From: Hydrocarboniclastica marina
Lineage (GTDB): Bacteria > Pseudomonadota > Gammaproteobacteria > Pseudomonadales > Oleiphilaceae
Reading direction: 5' to 3'
NCBI RefSeq assembly: GCF_004851605.1
Contig: NZ_CP031093.1
Location: 1,984,001 to 2,048,000, forward strand
DNA: 64,000 bases
Under the pieces are notes generated by a model, which did not search any database, was not told where the DNA came from, and worked only from the letters and a program-made list of their open reading frames with translations. The number at the start of each line of letters is the position of its first letter. Position 1 is the first letter of the stretch. Made by a program: the position numbers and the translations under genes. This document shows, one piece after another, positions 52,703-62,553 of this stretch.

Positions 52703-53158
52703 TTAGTGGACGTGGCCGTGCTCCACTTCTTCCTGGGTGGGCTCCCGCGTGTCGAGAACTTCCACGTCAAAATGCAGGGTCTGGCCTGCCAGCGGATGAT
52801 TGGCGTCAATAACGACGTTATCCTCTGCAACCTCCACAACACGGACGATCTGCGGTCCACCGGGGGTCTGTGCCTGGAACTGCATGCCTGGCTCGATTTT
52901 CTCGACGCCTTCGAAGGCCGAACGCGGAACCGGCTGCACCAGCTCTTCATTCACTTCGCCGTATCCTTCGCTGGGTTCAACCGAAACCTTGGCCTGGTCG
53001 CCCTGCGCTTTTTCGTTCAGCGCAGATTCGAGTCCGCCGATGATGTTCTGTGAGCCTTCCAGGTATGTCAGTGGCTCTCTATCGCGCGAGCTATCAAGAA
53101 CCTCGCCCTGATCGTTGGTAAGGGTATAGTGAATCGTTACAACGCGCGGTTGTGACAT
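52703..53158 (-). CDS. FKBP-type peptidyl-prolyl isomerase (SlyD-like)
   Basis: A 151-residue cytoplasmic isomerase-chaperone. The FKBP core (VTIHYTLTNDQGEVLDSS, PLTYLEGSQNIIGGLESAL) is interrupted by the insert-in-flap domain seen in SlyD (VSVEPSEGYGEVNEELVQPVPR). The His-containing end (EHGHVH) recalls the metal-binding SlyD tail but is short. The start at 53158 has AAGGAG seven bases upstream. Confidence 0.9.
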   Translation of the reverse strand: MSQPRVVTIHYTLTNDQGEVLDSSRDREPLTYLEGSQNIIGGLESALNEKAQGDQAKVSVEPSEGYGEVNEELVQPVPRSAFEGVEKIEPGMQFQAQTPGGPQIVRVVEVAEDNVVIDANHPLAGQTLHFDVEVLDTREPTQEEVEHGHVH

Positions 53159-53338
53159 GGTGTCTCCTTGCTGTCGCATAATCTTTTCGAACGATGAATG
53201 GAGAGGTAATCGGAGTTATGCGTGTTCAGCAACACTGGACAGAGGGACTCGCGACCACCAAGCGGTCAACTGACGCTATAACGCCAACGACAATTTTAAG
53301 TGAAACGGCCGGGTCTTTAAACCCGGCAAGGCCGGTAA

Positions 53339-53914
53339 TCAGCCCGCATTGCCGATCGGGTAAAAGTTTCCCGCACTAAATACACCGAGTTGGCCGGCAT
53401 GCTCGCCTTCCCCCTCCAGGGCCAGCGACGCCAACTCGTAGAATGTCTGACGCTCAATCAACGCATCGAGATTCCGCCGCACCCGGATATAAGGTGAAGG
53501 TTCGTCCTTGCCTGCCCCGTCTACCCACAGCGGGTGCTCATCATCGACGCGAAGCCGATCACCCGTATTGGTAGTGAGCCAGAGCGTCTGGCCCGGGCCC
53601 TCGCCTTCCCGCTCCAGACTGTGAGCCACAAACGGGGCATCATCTACGGTGATACGAAACTTTTCGACCGGTGTCACAAGATAGTAGGCGCCGTCGTCGT
53701 CAAGCTTGAGAATGCTCGAGAAGAGCTTCACCAGCGACTGCCGCGATAGCTTCGTGCCCTGGTAGAACCAGTCTCCGTTCCGCGCAATGCGCATGTCCAT
53801 TTCTCCGGAGAAATCCGGGTTCCATTTTTCAACCGGCGGGATAGCGCGTGACTTTCCCAGCTCCTGCTCAACCTGTTCTGCCAGACGATCTGGTGTTGCG
53901 GCTTGCTCAGTCAT
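53339..53914 (-). CDS. DUF1285 family protein
   Basis: A 191-residue protein of unknown function. The sequence FSGEMDMRIARNGDWFYQGTKLSRQSLVKLFSSIL and YYLVTPVEKFRITVDDAPFVA is the hallmark of the proteobacterial DUF1285 family. No signal peptide or membrane segment. The ATG at 53914 has GAGG upstream; the open frame extends a further 45 codons but without family resemblance. It is monocistronic here. Confidence 0.88.
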   Translation of the reverse strand: MTEQAATPDRLAEQVEQELGKSRAIPPVEKWNPDFSGEMDMRIARNGDWFYQGTKLSRQSLVKLFSSILKLDDDGAYYLVTPVEKFRITVDDAPFVAHSLEREGEGPGQTLWLTTNTGDRLRVDDEHPLWVDGAGKDEPSPYIRVRRNLDALIERQTFYELASLALEGEGEHAGQLGVFSAGNFYPIGNAG

Positions 53915-54095
53915 TGCGAACCTCGTGCCTGTGAAAAGCTCTAGTGCCCCGGATAACTCAAACATACGCCTCGCAAACGCTTTTTCAACCCTTCCTGGGC
54001 TTTTTGCATGCCGGACGGACCCGATTTTATAGCCAGACCATTGAGTCATCAGTGGCGCGACATTTAAAGTCGACTATTTGGAAAGGAATAGGCAG

Positions 54096-55271
54096 ATGGA
54101 ACTTACCTTCGAATTCCCCCATGATCCGGGCCTCTGTTACCTCAACCATGCCGCAGTAGCCCCATGGCCGCGTCGAGCGCGAGATGCGGTAGTTCGTTTT
54201 GCCGACGAAAACCTGCGTCAGGGCGCACGGGCCTATCCACACTGGATTGAGACCGAGCAAGCACTCAGGCGGAATCTGGCCGCGCTCATCAATGCGGCAG
54301 GCCCCGAGGATATCGCGCTGGTGAAGAACACTTCGGAAGCACTGTCGATGGTTGCTTACGGGCTAGCGTGGGAGCAAGACGATGAAGTCGTCATTACCGA
54401 CCAGGAATTCCCGTCAAACCGCATAGTTTGGGAGTCACTGGCCAGCTGCGGCGTTAAAACCCGCGTTGCCCGACTGGGCGGGCCAAACGATCCCCAGACC
54501 AGCGCGCAACGGGGTCTTAAGGACGGCAGTCAGGAACCGGAAGCCGCCATCGAAGCAGCGGTGAACGAGCGGACGCGTCTCGTTTCCATCAGCTCAGTAC
54601 AGTATGGAACAGGGCTCAAGCTTGATCTGAAGCGCCTCGGTCGCTTCTGCCGCGCCCGTAACGTTCTGTTTTGCGTTGACGCCATACAGAGCATCGGGAG
54701 CCATCCGGTCGATGTTGAGGATGCCTGTATAGACTTCACTATGGCCGATGGGCACAAGTGGCTGCTGGGCCCAGAAGGACTTTGCCTGTTCTATGTGAGA
54801 CCGACGCTCAGACATCAACTCGCGCTGAATGAGTACGGCTGGCACATGGTTGCCGATCGCGGCAATTTTGACCGTAAAGACTGGACTCCCGCGGACGACG
54901 CCACGCGCTTCGAATGTGGCAGCCCCAATATGCTTGCGGCGCATGCACTACGTGCCAGTACAGAGTTACTGCTGGAGGTCGGCATGACAGAGGTTGCAAA
55001 GGCCATCGAACAGGCCGTTGATGCCTTGCATGATGAACTCGAGCGAGTGCCGGGTTATCAACGTATTACGCCTGATGACCCTAGCCGCCGGGCCGGTATT
55101 CTGACGTTCCGCCTGGCAGACAGGGATAATGAGGTTATTCAGAAAAAGCTGATGGGCAAAGGGGTCATCTGCGCGTACCGTGGCGGCGGTATCCGCTTTT
55201 CACCACATTTCTATACGACGGACGCAGTGATTGCGCAGGCCGTCGAACACCTCAGGTCAACGCTCGATTGA
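54096..55271 (+). CDS. Class V aminotransferase (cysteine desulfurase-like)
   Basis: A 391-residue PLP enzyme. The PLP lysine is in FTMADGHKWLLGPEG (near residue 218), with NTSEALSMVAYGL binding the cofactor phosphate and an Asp in VDAIQSIG. The family includes cysteine desulfurases, selenocysteine lyases and isopenicillin epimerase-like enzymes; the active-site Cys loop of a desulfurase is not obvious near the C-terminus, where VICAYRGGGIRFSPHFY is found. The substrate is unknown. ATG at 54096 with AGGA upstream; a TTG at 54078 is less likely. Confidence 0.85.
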   Translation: MELTFEFPHDPGLCYLNHAAVAPWPRRARDAVVRFADENLRQGARAYPHWIETEQALRRNLAALINAAGPEDIALVKNTSEALSMVAYGLAWEQDDEVVITDQEFPSNRIVWESLASCGVKTRVARLGGPNDPQTSAQRGLKDGSQEPEAAIEAAVNERTRLVSISSVQYGTGLKLDLKRLGRFCRARNVLFCVDAIQSIGSHPVDVEDACIDFTMADGHKWLLGPEGLCLFYVRPTLRHQLALNEYGWHMVADRGNFDRKDWTPADDATRFECGSPNMLAAHALRASTELLLEVGMTEVAKAIEQAVDALHDELERVPGYQRITPDDPSRRAGILTFRLADRDNEVIQKKLMGKGVICAYRGGGIRFSPHFYTTDAVIAQAVEHLRSTLD

Positions 55272-55320
55272 ACATCAACACAACCACAGCGGACTTCAGC
55301 TCGACCGGCACGCCCATGAT

Positions 55321-55770
55321 TCAGGGTAAAAAACGGTGGCGGAATTCGCCACAGCCTGCGGCGGCAATGTCCATTTCCAGGCATACAACCTGGCTGGTTG
55401 AAAATCCGTAGCTGCCCCGCCCATCGACGAGAATCGCGAAGAGTTCGCCAACCAGCGGCATATGGCTGACCAGCAGCAAAGGTTCGGCTGACGCATACTG
55501 CTGCAGTGTTTCGATCAGGGCAAGTGGGTCACTTTCGGGGACGAGACTGCCGAACGACTTTATATCCAGGCCAAACCCTGCTGCGACGATGTTCGCGGTC
55601 TGCTGAGCCCGAACAAGCGGGCTGCTCCAGACGGCCGCAGGCTTCCAGCTACTCTTGGCCATCTGCCCTGCCACGCGCTGGCATTCGGCCTGGCCTCGTG
55701 AGGTAAGGCACCGCTGGGCGTCCACTGCATGCGCCCCGGCCTCTCCGTGGCGCATAATCATCAGCTTCAT
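55321..55770 (-). CDS. sixA: Phosphohistidine phosphatase SixA
   Basis: A 149-residue histidine phosphatase. The catalytic RHG is in LMIMRHGEAG at the start, the second His in LLVSHMPLVGEL, and SSPLVRAQQTA lies between. SixA removes phosphate from phosphohistidine proteins, for example in the PTS. It follows gpsA on the same strand after 152 bp, a gene pair common in gammaproteobacteria. Confidence 0.9.
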   Translation of the reverse strand: MKLMIMRHGEAGAHAVDAQRCLTSRGQAECQRVAGQMAKSSWKPAAVWSSPLVRAQQTANIVAAGFGLDIKSFGSLVPESDPLALIETLQQYASAEPLLLVSHMPLVGELFAILVDGRGSYGFSTSQVVCLEMDIAAAGCGEFRHRFLP

Positions 55771-55922
55771 GTCGCTGTCCCGTGCGGTTGTGGGTTAATC
55801 GTTCACCCCGGAAAGTTCAGGATTCTGTCCGGGCCAGCTCCTGCGCCGTGTAACGCCGATCGAAAGCAAGCCAACCTGAGCAACGGCCAGCCAGACCAGG
55901 ACTGCGTTTGCACTTCGGCAAT

Positions 55923-56948
55923 TCAGGCCTGACGCGGCAGAATGAATTCAACATCTGAGTTCTGGGCCGCAGTCATCAGGCCTTTGATCACTTGCTGAAT
56001 CGTCATGTCGCTATAGAGTATCTCGTGAAGACCACGAACCAACGGCATTGGTATCCCCAGTTCCTGGGCTTTCTCACGCACCAGTTCGAGTGTATTGATA
56101 CCTTCAGCTACCTGCCCCAGTTCTGCAACAGCCTGTTCCAGCGGTGTACCTTGGCCGACGGCATAGCCAACACGAAAATTACGACTCATGGACGAAGTAC
56201 AGGTAACGAAGAGATCGCCGACGCCCGCCAGCCCGAGGAAAGTAAGCGGGTTAGCACCAAGCGCGACTGCGAAACGGCTCATCTCCGCAAGACTGCGGCT
56301 TATGATCATCGCTTTCGTGTTTTCGCCCACCTGCAGCGCAGCCGCCAGGCCGGAAATAACGGCATAGATATTCTTCAGTGCGCCGCCCAGCTCCACGCCA
56401 TACATATCAATGTTGGCATATACCCGAAAATAACCGCATCCCAGGAGTCGCTGGGTTTCTTCACGGACGCGGGCGTCTGGTGAGGCAATAACGGTCGCTG
56501 TCAGCTCCTTCTGCATCATCTCACCGGCGAGATTAGGCCCGCTGAGCACCCCAACGTGGGTCTGTGGCAAAGCCTCCACCAGGATCTCGCTCATAAGGCG
56601 GAAGCCTTCACGCTCAATACCCTTGGTGGTGCTGATAACAATCTGCCCGGGTCGAAAAAATGGCCGGGTGTCAGCGACGAATGGCCGGAAAGCCTTGCTT
56701 GGCAGTGCCACAAAAATAACATCCGCTGTCTCAAGCGTTGCCTGTATGGCAGTCACGGGTTCGACAAGGGGCGACAGCGTCAAACCGGGGAAATAGCGAT
56801 CGTTGCGCCCGCTCTCGCGAATTGCCTCCGCCTGGGCGGCGTCCCGCATCCATAATTTGACAGCGTGGCCATTACCCGCGAGGACCTGGGCGATTGCGGT
56901 TCCAAAACTGCCCCCGCCGAGCACAGCGATTTTATTGTTATCTGACAT
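55923..56948 (-). CDS. gpsA: NAD(P)H-dependent glycerol-3-phosphate dehydrogenase
   Basis: A 341-residue enzyme making sn-glycerol-3-phosphate for phospholipids. The Rossmann motif is AVLGGGSFGTAIAQVL, the central STTKGIE and SGPNLAGEM are present, and the catalytic Lys region is GVELGGALKNIYAVISG. The length is normal for GpsA. Confidence 0.95.
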   Translation of the reverse strand: MSDNNKIAVLGGGSFGTAIAQVLAGNGHAVKLWMRDAAQAEAIRESGRNDRYFPGLTLSPLVEPVTAIQATLETADVIFVALPSKAFRPFVADTRPFFRPGQIVISTTKGIEREGFRLMSEILVEALPQTHVGVLSGPNLAGEMMQKELTATVIASPDARVREETQRLLGCGYFRVYANIDMYGVELGGALKNIYAVISGLAAALQVGENTKAMIISRSLAEMSRFAVALGANPLTFLGLAGVGDLFVTCTSSMSRNFRVGYAVGQGTPLEQAVAELGQVAEGINTLELVREKAQELGIPMPLVRGLHEILYSDMTIQQVIKGLMTAAQNSDVEFILPRQA

Positions 56949-57081
56949 GGACTATCCGTTGAAAAGTTTAAACAGAACAGCTGAATTCCAGGTTATGGGC
57001 CAGGCGGTGCCTGCTGTTCGGGCTTTTTTGAGACTTGCTTCTCGCTGTTTGCCTATTACCCAGGTCCAGGCACTACGGCGT

Positions 57082-57140
57082 TTATAGTTATCGGGCCAAT
57101 GGCTATTGAGCCTATGGTTATCAGCCTATGGCTATCGCGC
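57082..57140. repeat. Four-unit 14-15-bp imperfect tandem repeat
   Basis: Units beginning TTATAGTTATCGGGC (57082), CAATGGCTATTGAGC (57097), CTATGGTTATCAGC (57112) and CTATGGCTATCGCGC (57126) share the pattern (C/T)(A/T)ATGG(C/T)TAT-G-GC. They sit in the spacer between the rssC 3' end and gpsA. Confidence 0.7.
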
Positions 57141-57181
57141 CTTTCGCGCTTCGGCGACATTGCCTGCAGACTTCCGGTGTC

Positions 57182-57667
57182 TCAGTCTTCGCACTCCAGC
57201 GCCCGTACCAGACTTTTGAACTCTTCCCGGTTACGGCTGTTCATGCTCATAAGAACTTTATGCGCCTCAAGCACTTTCTCTCTCACCTCCCGCTCGCTGG
57301 CTTTGAGTAACGGAATCTCTTCCAGTTCCTCAACAGAAGTCGCCAGCTCATTGACAATGATGAATATTTTTTCAAAGCCCATAGAGCGAACGATTCGGGT
57401 AACGTCGGGATTGGTGGAGATGAGGGTAGGCAGGAAATTGCTTCTTTCTTGGGCAGCCAGCGCAATCTTTGCAAGGAGACCGAGGGTGGTGCTATCGATA
57501 ACATCAGTTTCTGTCAGGTCTATGACGACTGTACGAAAGCTGGGGTCACCCACCATCGTGTCGATGATGCTGTCCAGCGTCGAGCACAGGTTCAGGCGGA
57601 TCTCCCCGATAAACTTGAGCACATAGATGCCCTGGCGTTCCGCTTGGAGAATTTTGTAACTAGCCAT
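57182..57667 (-). CDS. rssC: STAS-domain anti-sigma factor antagonist (RssC-like)
   Basis: A 161-residue protein with a STAS domain (about 5-110). The regulatory Ser/Thr is in DLTETDVIDSTTLGLLAKI, as in SpoIIAA-type antagonists, and a charged helical extension follows (ELEEIPLLKASEREVREKVLEAHKV). It lies five bases behind the RssB-like gene. In pseudomonads the RssB phosphatase dephosphorylates RssC, which affects RpoS; the same partnership is expected here. The start at 57667 (ATG) is preferred over a TTG 12 bases upstream. Confidence 0.85.
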   Translation of the reverse strand: MASYKILQAERQGIYVLKFIGEIRLNLCSTLDSIIDTMVGDPSFRTVVIDLTETDVIDSTTLGLLAKIALAAQERSNFLPTLISTNPDVTRIVRSMGFEKIFIIVNELATSVEELEEIPLLKASEREVREKVLEAHKVLMSMNSRNREEFKSLVRALECED

Positions 57668-57672
57668 TTTAC

Positions 57673-58884
57673 CTAACAACCTCTTGGCGCCTCCGGACGT
57701 TCGGCCGCGCCATCGGTAACTGTAACAATCGCTATATCGTCGGGCAGTTCGCTGATTTCATCCAGCCCCAGGGCCGCGCTCAACGACGCGATAGTCTGAC
57801 GCCCTGATGACACTAGTTCAAGTAAGAAACGCTCCTTTTCGTCGAGGGTTTTGGCCTCAATGACTTCCAGTATCCCGTCCGAAAACAGCACCAGGCTGAA
57901 CGGGTCCGGGAGGGGCACCTGGATAATCTCCCACTGCGGCTCAGCGAACAGCCCTACCGGCAGGCCACTACCTTCGAGAAATTCCGCACGTTCCGCGGAT
58001 GCCAGGATGGGTAGAGGGAAATGAGCGCCCACCACGTAGTGGAGCAGCCGTTCGCGCATATCGATAATGCCCACGAACGACGTGAGATGCTTCCCTAGCC
58101 GTGTATCCAGCAGCTCTTTATTGATTCGACTGAGGAACTGGTCTGGAAACAGGACTTCGTCGCTCGAACCGCGCCTGAGGTTGCGCTGCAGCCGGTTGGT
58201 CAGGTTTTTCAGCAGCACCGTGACAAAAGCCGAGCTCGCCCCGTGCCCCGAGACGTCGGCAATGTAGACCAGCACCCGGTGATCATCGATCGCGAAATAG
58301 TCCAGGAAGTCTCCGCTGAGGTAGAGCGAAGGCTTGATCAGGTAGTCCAGGTTCAGACTACCGAACTTACGGTTGTGTTCAGGCAGCATTTTAAGCTGAA
58401 CCTTGCGACCTGCGCTCTGGTCCGCCCTGAGTTCCGCAATACCTTCGCGCAGGTCTGCGTTGATAACCTCAAGCTCCTGCCGATAAACCTGATTGAGGCG
58501 GTTGACGCGCACGTGCTCGAAGAGCTTGCCGAGCACCTCGTCAATATTGCTCTTCAGTCCCAGCGGCTTTGTAATAAAATCTGAAGCACCCGCCCGCAGG
58601 GCTGAGATAACGTCGTCGGCCGTTGTCGCTTCAGCGTATGCGATGATCGGTATACGCTGCTCTTCAACCGCACTCAGCCGGCCCAGTTTACTTATGGCCT
58701 GGGGCGTCAGATCGGCAAAAATCATGTCAGGCGGGCGCTCAGCGAGCATCGCCTGGGCACCGGCAAGGGTGTCATGGCAGGTCACGTAGAATCCGCGGCC
58801 TTCCAGGTAGCGGGCGAGCTCCCGCTGGGCCGACTTATCCTTGTCAATAACAAGGACCCGCTCAGTTTGAGGCTTTTTGGACAT
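57673..58884 (-). CDS. rssB: Response regulator with PP2C/SpoIIE phosphatase output (RssB-like)
   Basis: A 403-residue protein. A receiver domain (about 9-125) has acidic IDKDKS, the phospho-acceptor in MIFADLTPQ and Lys in DFITKPLG. After a helical linker a PP2C-type phosphatase follows (about 185-395) with SGDFLDYF, IADVSGHGASSAF, FSDGILE and DDIAIVTV metal-binding motifs. It should dephosphorylate the STAS protein encoded next to it. The arrangement equals pseudomonad rssB-rssC, linked to stationary-phase sigma factor control. Confidence 0.9.
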   Translation of the reverse strand: MSKKPQTERVLVIDKDKSAQRELARYLEGRGFYVTCHDTLAGAQAMLAERPPDMIFADLTPQAISKLGRLSAVEEQRIPIIAYAEATTADDVISALRAGASDFITKPLGLKSNIDEVLGKLFEHVRVNRLNQVYRQELEVINADLREGIAELRADQSAGRKVQLKMLPEHNRKFGSLNLDYLIKPSLYLSGDFLDYFAIDDHRVLVYIADVSGHGASSAFVTVLLKNLTNRLQRNLRRGSSDEVLFPDQFLSRINKELLDTRLGKHLTSFVGIIDMRERLLHYVVGAHFPLPILASAERAEFLEGSGLPVGLFAEPQWEIIQVPLPDPFSLVLFSDGILEVIEAKTLDEKERFLLELVSSGRQTIASLSAALGLDEISELPDDIAIVTVTDGAAERPEAPRGC

Positions 58885-59194
58885 CTGTCGGGCTAACCAC
58901 CTGATAAAGAGGAAACAGCCATTTTTTTAAAGCACCAGCGCCGATTTTTCGCTATTACAGTCATCAAGACATCTGGCGCGGTAGTCGCTAACTCCACCTG
59001 GAGCTGGTCGCGAAAGAGCTGAAACTCGTCAGCTCCCGTACATATTCGACCCCTGCGACACAGGTTACAAGCTTAGGCGCCAAGTTTAGAGTTTGCATCC
59101 TAAAGCCGCTGAGTCTGGGAGATAGGCCCGGACTGGGTTAGGCTGCGCCAGATACACCCGAGTAGCAGCCCGGCATGGAGGGGGTCATTAACTG
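58885..59194. other. Intergenic region between rssB and HD-domain gene
   Basis: A 310-bp divergent promoter spacer. I see no gene, repeat or recognisable operator. Confidence 0.4.
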
Positions 59195-60667
59195 ATGCGA
59201 AGATCTATAGACGACCTACTTGGCGCATACGACAAGCTGATCATGGATCCGGTTCATGGCGGGATACCGCTGTTTCGCCATGAGATCAAAGCGATCGATC
59301 ACCCCCTGTTCCAGCGCCTGCGCAACATCTGTCAGAACGACATACTGAGCCTGGTCTTTCCGGGTGCAACACACTCCCGCTTCCTGCACAGTATCGGTGT
59401 CATGCATGTTGGTAGTCGCATGTTCCGCTCAATGATAGAGGCATATCTGCGGGAGAGACGGCTCAGTCGCGATGTCGACCTGACCCTGGCACAACTCGAC
59501 GCGATCGATTACATCGGCAAGATCATAAGGCTGGCCTGCCTGCTGCATGACAGCGGTCATTCCAGTTTCTCCCACCAATTCACCCAGGCGCGTAAAATTC
59601 GTGAGCTCATGAGCCGACCCGGCCGTTTTGAAGAGCTCTGGAACGGGATCGACATCTCGCTGATCTACAGGCACCCGCCCCATGAGCTGGAGCACGAACA
59701 CTACTCCATCCGCGTCGCCTACGGCATTCTCTCTGATACCGGCCTGGCGGCAGAGGGCATATGCGTCGAGGATGTTCTGGGGGTAATGGAGACGACCTCA
59801 GCGACCCCGAGCCACGCTTTCTGTGAGCATGCCCGAACATTCTGGGAGTTTATCGCCGGGCCTGACGCCAACGCCGGCGCGCTGGCCACTGCATCTACAC
59901 CCGAGTTGGTCATGAACCTGCTTTCTTCCATCGTATCGGGTGAGGTGGATGCCGACCGGGCTGACTATATGTTGCGGGACGGGTTCCACTCATCCGTAAC
60001 CATCGGCGGATTCAACCTGGACCACCTGCTGAGTAACCTGCGGTTCGGCTGGACCGTAAAGTCACCGTGGCTGGGGCTCGCGATAGCCCGCAAGGGCATG
60101 GGGGCACTGGAGGACTTTGTCTACAGCCGCCACCAGATGTATCGGCAGGTATACGCCCACAAGACCGCCCTGGGGTTCGACTGGGTCCTTCGTGAGGCCA
60201 TCAACGAGGTCCTTGAAGACGATGAGACGTTCGCCTGGGTGGATCGCTCGCTCAGCAATATGGACGACTTCACGGAGGTTACTGACACGTTCTTTTGGGA
60301 GGCATTCCGTCGGAAGTCGAGGCAACAGCCTGCCAGCTACTCTCAATGCATTGTTGACCGGATTAAGCTCGACCATATTGATACCGGTGAGGATCTCACG
60401 CCTGAACTCATCGAGTCGCGCCGCCGGGATCTTGCCGCCGCACTGGGCGTTGCAGAGGATGACGTGGTCTGCTGCCAGATGCGCGCCCGGTTCTCCAACA
60501 TTCAGGACAACTTCAACGGTATCAAGGTTCTGGTACCGGATCCGGTCAGCCGGACCAGAAGTCTGCGAAAAATTACCGATGTGAGCACGTTCTTTCAGAA
60601 ATTCGCGGACAGCACCATTACCCATTTCTACCTGAAGCCGGCCATGCTCCGGGGCGCTGCTCGCTAA
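59195..60667 (+). CDS. HD-domain phosphohydrolase (dNTPase-like, COG1078 type)
   Basis: A 490-residue cytoplasmic protein. The metal-binding His and His-Asp motifs are in THSRFLHSIGVMHVGSRM and CLLHDSGHSSFSHQF, with a further Asp in DADRADYMLRDGFHS. The start DPVHGGIPLFRHEIKAIDHPLFQRLRNI is typical of the COG1078 family, related to dNTP triphosphohydrolases and SAMHD1. Possible roles are dNTP pool control or nucleotide signalling. Single gene. Confidence 0.87.
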   Translation: MRRSIDDLLGAYDKLIMDPVHGGIPLFRHEIKAIDHPLFQRLRNICQNDILSLVFPGATHSRFLHSIGVMHVGSRMFRSMIEAYLRERRLSRDVDLTLAQLDAIDYIGKIIRLACLLHDSGHSSFSHQFTQARKIRELMSRPGRFEELWNGIDISLIYRHPPHELEHEHYSIRVAYGILSDTGLAAEGICVEDVLGVMETTSATPSHAFCEHARTFWEFIAGPDANAGALATASTPELVMNLLSSIVSGEVDADRADYMLRDGFHSSVTIGGFNLDHLLSNLRFGWTVKSPWLGLAIARKGMGALEDFVYSRHQMYRQVYAHKTALGFDWVLREAINEVLEDDETFAWVDRSLSNMDDFTEVTDTFFWEAFRRKSRQQPASYSQCIVDRIKLDHIDTGEDLTPELIESRRRDLAAALGVAEDDVVCCQMRARFSNIQDNFNGIKVLVPDPVSRTRSLRKITDVSTFFQKFADSTITHFYLKPAMLRGAAR

Positions 60668-61003
60668 CGCTTTCGAGCGCATGCTCCAGTTTCCCCTTCA
60701 CGACGGATTCTCCTTCACGACGGAACCTGCGCAGAAGGTTTGATTCCGCTGTGGCTCGTACGCATCTGGCTTCTGTAAGGCTCGCGACTGAACCACGGCC
60801 TTCAGCTACGGCTGCAAATACCTGGCTGGACTATGCATTTCCCGCGCAGTTCCCGGGATAGTCCTACGCCCGCAGGCATGGCTCGGTACCCAGCTACGCA
60901 AGTCTGTGAGCCACCAAGCCTTGAAGCGGCCGGTCCCCTCGCAACTCCCTGCTATGGTAGACTTCGGCCACTGCCCATTCACTGAAGAGCGACCTCAAAG
61001 ACA
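60668..61003. other. Intergenic region with 17-bp direct repeat
   Basis: No gene in 336 bp. Close to the HD-gene stop, CCTTCACGACGGA occurs at 60695-60707 and again at 60712-60724 (period 17). The rest, which must hold the xthA promoter, shows nothing distinctive. Confidence 0.6.
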
Positions 61004-61822
61004 ATGCGAGTAGTCACTTTCAACGTAAACGGAATTCGCGCCCGGCTTCATCAACTCCGCCAGCTTATAGCGGAGTACAATCCCGACGTCATAGGCCTGC
61101 AGGAAACCAAAGTCCCGGACGACCAGTTTCCGCGCGAGGAGGTGGAACAACTGGGCTATCACGTCAGCTTCCACGGGCAGAAGTCACACTATGGCGTTGC
61201 ACTCATGTCCCGGGAGAAGCCCCTCTCGATCCAATGCGGATACGAACATGACGAAGATGACGCCCAGAAGCGTTTTATCGTAGGTGAGTTTGCCTGCGGT
61301 GACGGCAAGATCACCATCGCCAACGGTTACTTTCCGCAAGGCGAAAGCCGCGATCACCCCATCAAGTTTCCAGCGAAGGCCAAGTTCTACGGAGATCTCA
61401 TCTACTGGCTGGAACGGAACAATCGCGAGGATTCGCCACTGATCCTCATGGGCGATCTGAATATTTCGCCAACGGATCAGGATATTGGTATTGGTGAAGA
61501 TAATGCCAAGCGCTGGCTGCGCACCGGCAAGTGCAGTTTCTTGCCTGAGGAGCGCGAATGGCTTCGGCATGTGACGGACCAGGGATTGATGGATGTATAC
61601 CGGAAACTGCACCCGGAGGTCAGCGACCGGTTCAGCTGGTTCGATTACCGTAGCAGAGGGTTTGAGAGAGAGCCCAAGCGAGGCCTTCGGATTGATCTGA
61701 TTCTGGCCAACGCAATGCTGGCCGATAAGGCGAGTGCGAGTGGTATCGCCTACGACATCCGTGGCATGGAGCGCCCGTCGGACCATTGCCCTGTCTGGGC
61801 AGATTTCGAGGTCTCACGGTAG
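61004..61822 (+). CDS. xthA: Exodeoxyribonuclease III
   Basis: A 272-residue exonuclease/AP endonuclease. Family motifs are [53 protein letters not shown] and [11 protein letters not shown], giving the complete metal and catalytic set. It acts in base excision repair. The phaD-like gene follows after 48 bp, so the two may share a transcript. Confidence 0.94.
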   Translation: MRVVTFNVNGIRARLHQLRQLIAEYNPDVIGLQETKVPDDQFPREEVEQLGYHVSFHGQKSHYGVALMSREKPLSIQCGYEHDEDDAQKRFIVGEFACGDGKITIANGYFPQGESRDHPIKFPAKAKFYGDLIYWLERNNREDSPLILMGDLNISPTDQDIGIGEDNAKRWLRTGKCSFLPEEREWLRHVTDQGLMDVYRKLHPEVSDRFSWFDYRSRGFEREPKRGLRIDLILANAMLADKASASGIAYDIRGMERPSDHCPVWADFEVSR

Positions 61823-61870
61823 GATGCCGGCAACTGAAGGGGTCTACCCGGACAGACTCAGCGGCGAATC

Positions 61871-62497
61871 ATGAAAATGAAAACGCGTGAACGGATACTG
61901 CACGCCAGCCTGGCGCTCTTCAATGAATTTGGCGAGTCCAATGTGACGACCCTGCAGATCGCTGATGAACTCAATATAAGCCCGGGTAACCTCTACTATC
62001 ATTTTCGCAGCAAGTCCGACATCGTCCGCGAGCTATTTGGCTGGTATGAGGCTCAGATAAATCACCTTCTGGAAGTGCCTGAAGTCGAGATCTCAATCGA
62101 GGACCAATGGCTTTTCCTACATCTGATTTTCGAGAACATCGCTGAATACCGGTTTATCTACCAGGACCTCATCAATGTCCTGTCACGCTACGAAACCTTG
62201 CGTGCGCCTTTCCGCCGCATTCTGAAGCACAAACGGCTGGCGTCCCGCACGATCTGTAACAGCCTGCGTGAGCAGGCGCTCCTCAAGGCCACTGACGCTG
62301 AAATAGAGGGACTCTGCGAACAGATTACGCTGACGACCACTTATTGGCTGAGCTTTGAAATGCTGGCGCATCTGGAGGAAAAGGACGCGGTAGATCTGGG
62401 CCGGGGGGTTTATCAAGTCATGTTTCTGCTTGCGCCTTACCTTCGCGAAGATGAACGAAGACAGTTGGAGACACTGGGCCAGAGCTACCTGAACTGA
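61871..62497 (+). CDS. phaD: TetR-family regulator, PhaD-like
   Basis: A 208-residue regulator. The N-terminal helix-turn-helix is TLQIADELNISPGNLYYHFRSKSDIV; the ligand domain contains DQWLFLHLIFENIAEYRFIYQDL and GVYQVMFLLAPYL, which resemble PhaD of pseudomonads, the activator of polyhydroxyalkanoate genes. A phasin gene lies just downstream in convergent orientation, supporting the link. No PHA synthase is in the window. Confidence 0.82.
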   Translation: MKMKTRERILHASLALFNEFGESNVTTLQIADELNISPGNLYYHFRSKSDIVRELFGWYEAQINHLLEVPEVEISIEDQWLFLHLIFENIAEYRFIYQDLINVLSRYETLRAPFRRILKHKRLASRTICNSLREQALLKATDAEIEGLCEQITLTTTYWLSFEMLAHLEEKDAVDLGRGVYQVMFLLAPYLREDERRQLETLGQSYLN

Positions 62498-62553
62498 CAC
62501 ACGTACCGGGTCTATGCCCGTACGCGTCCTGCTACCGCTGACTGTCCTCGGGT

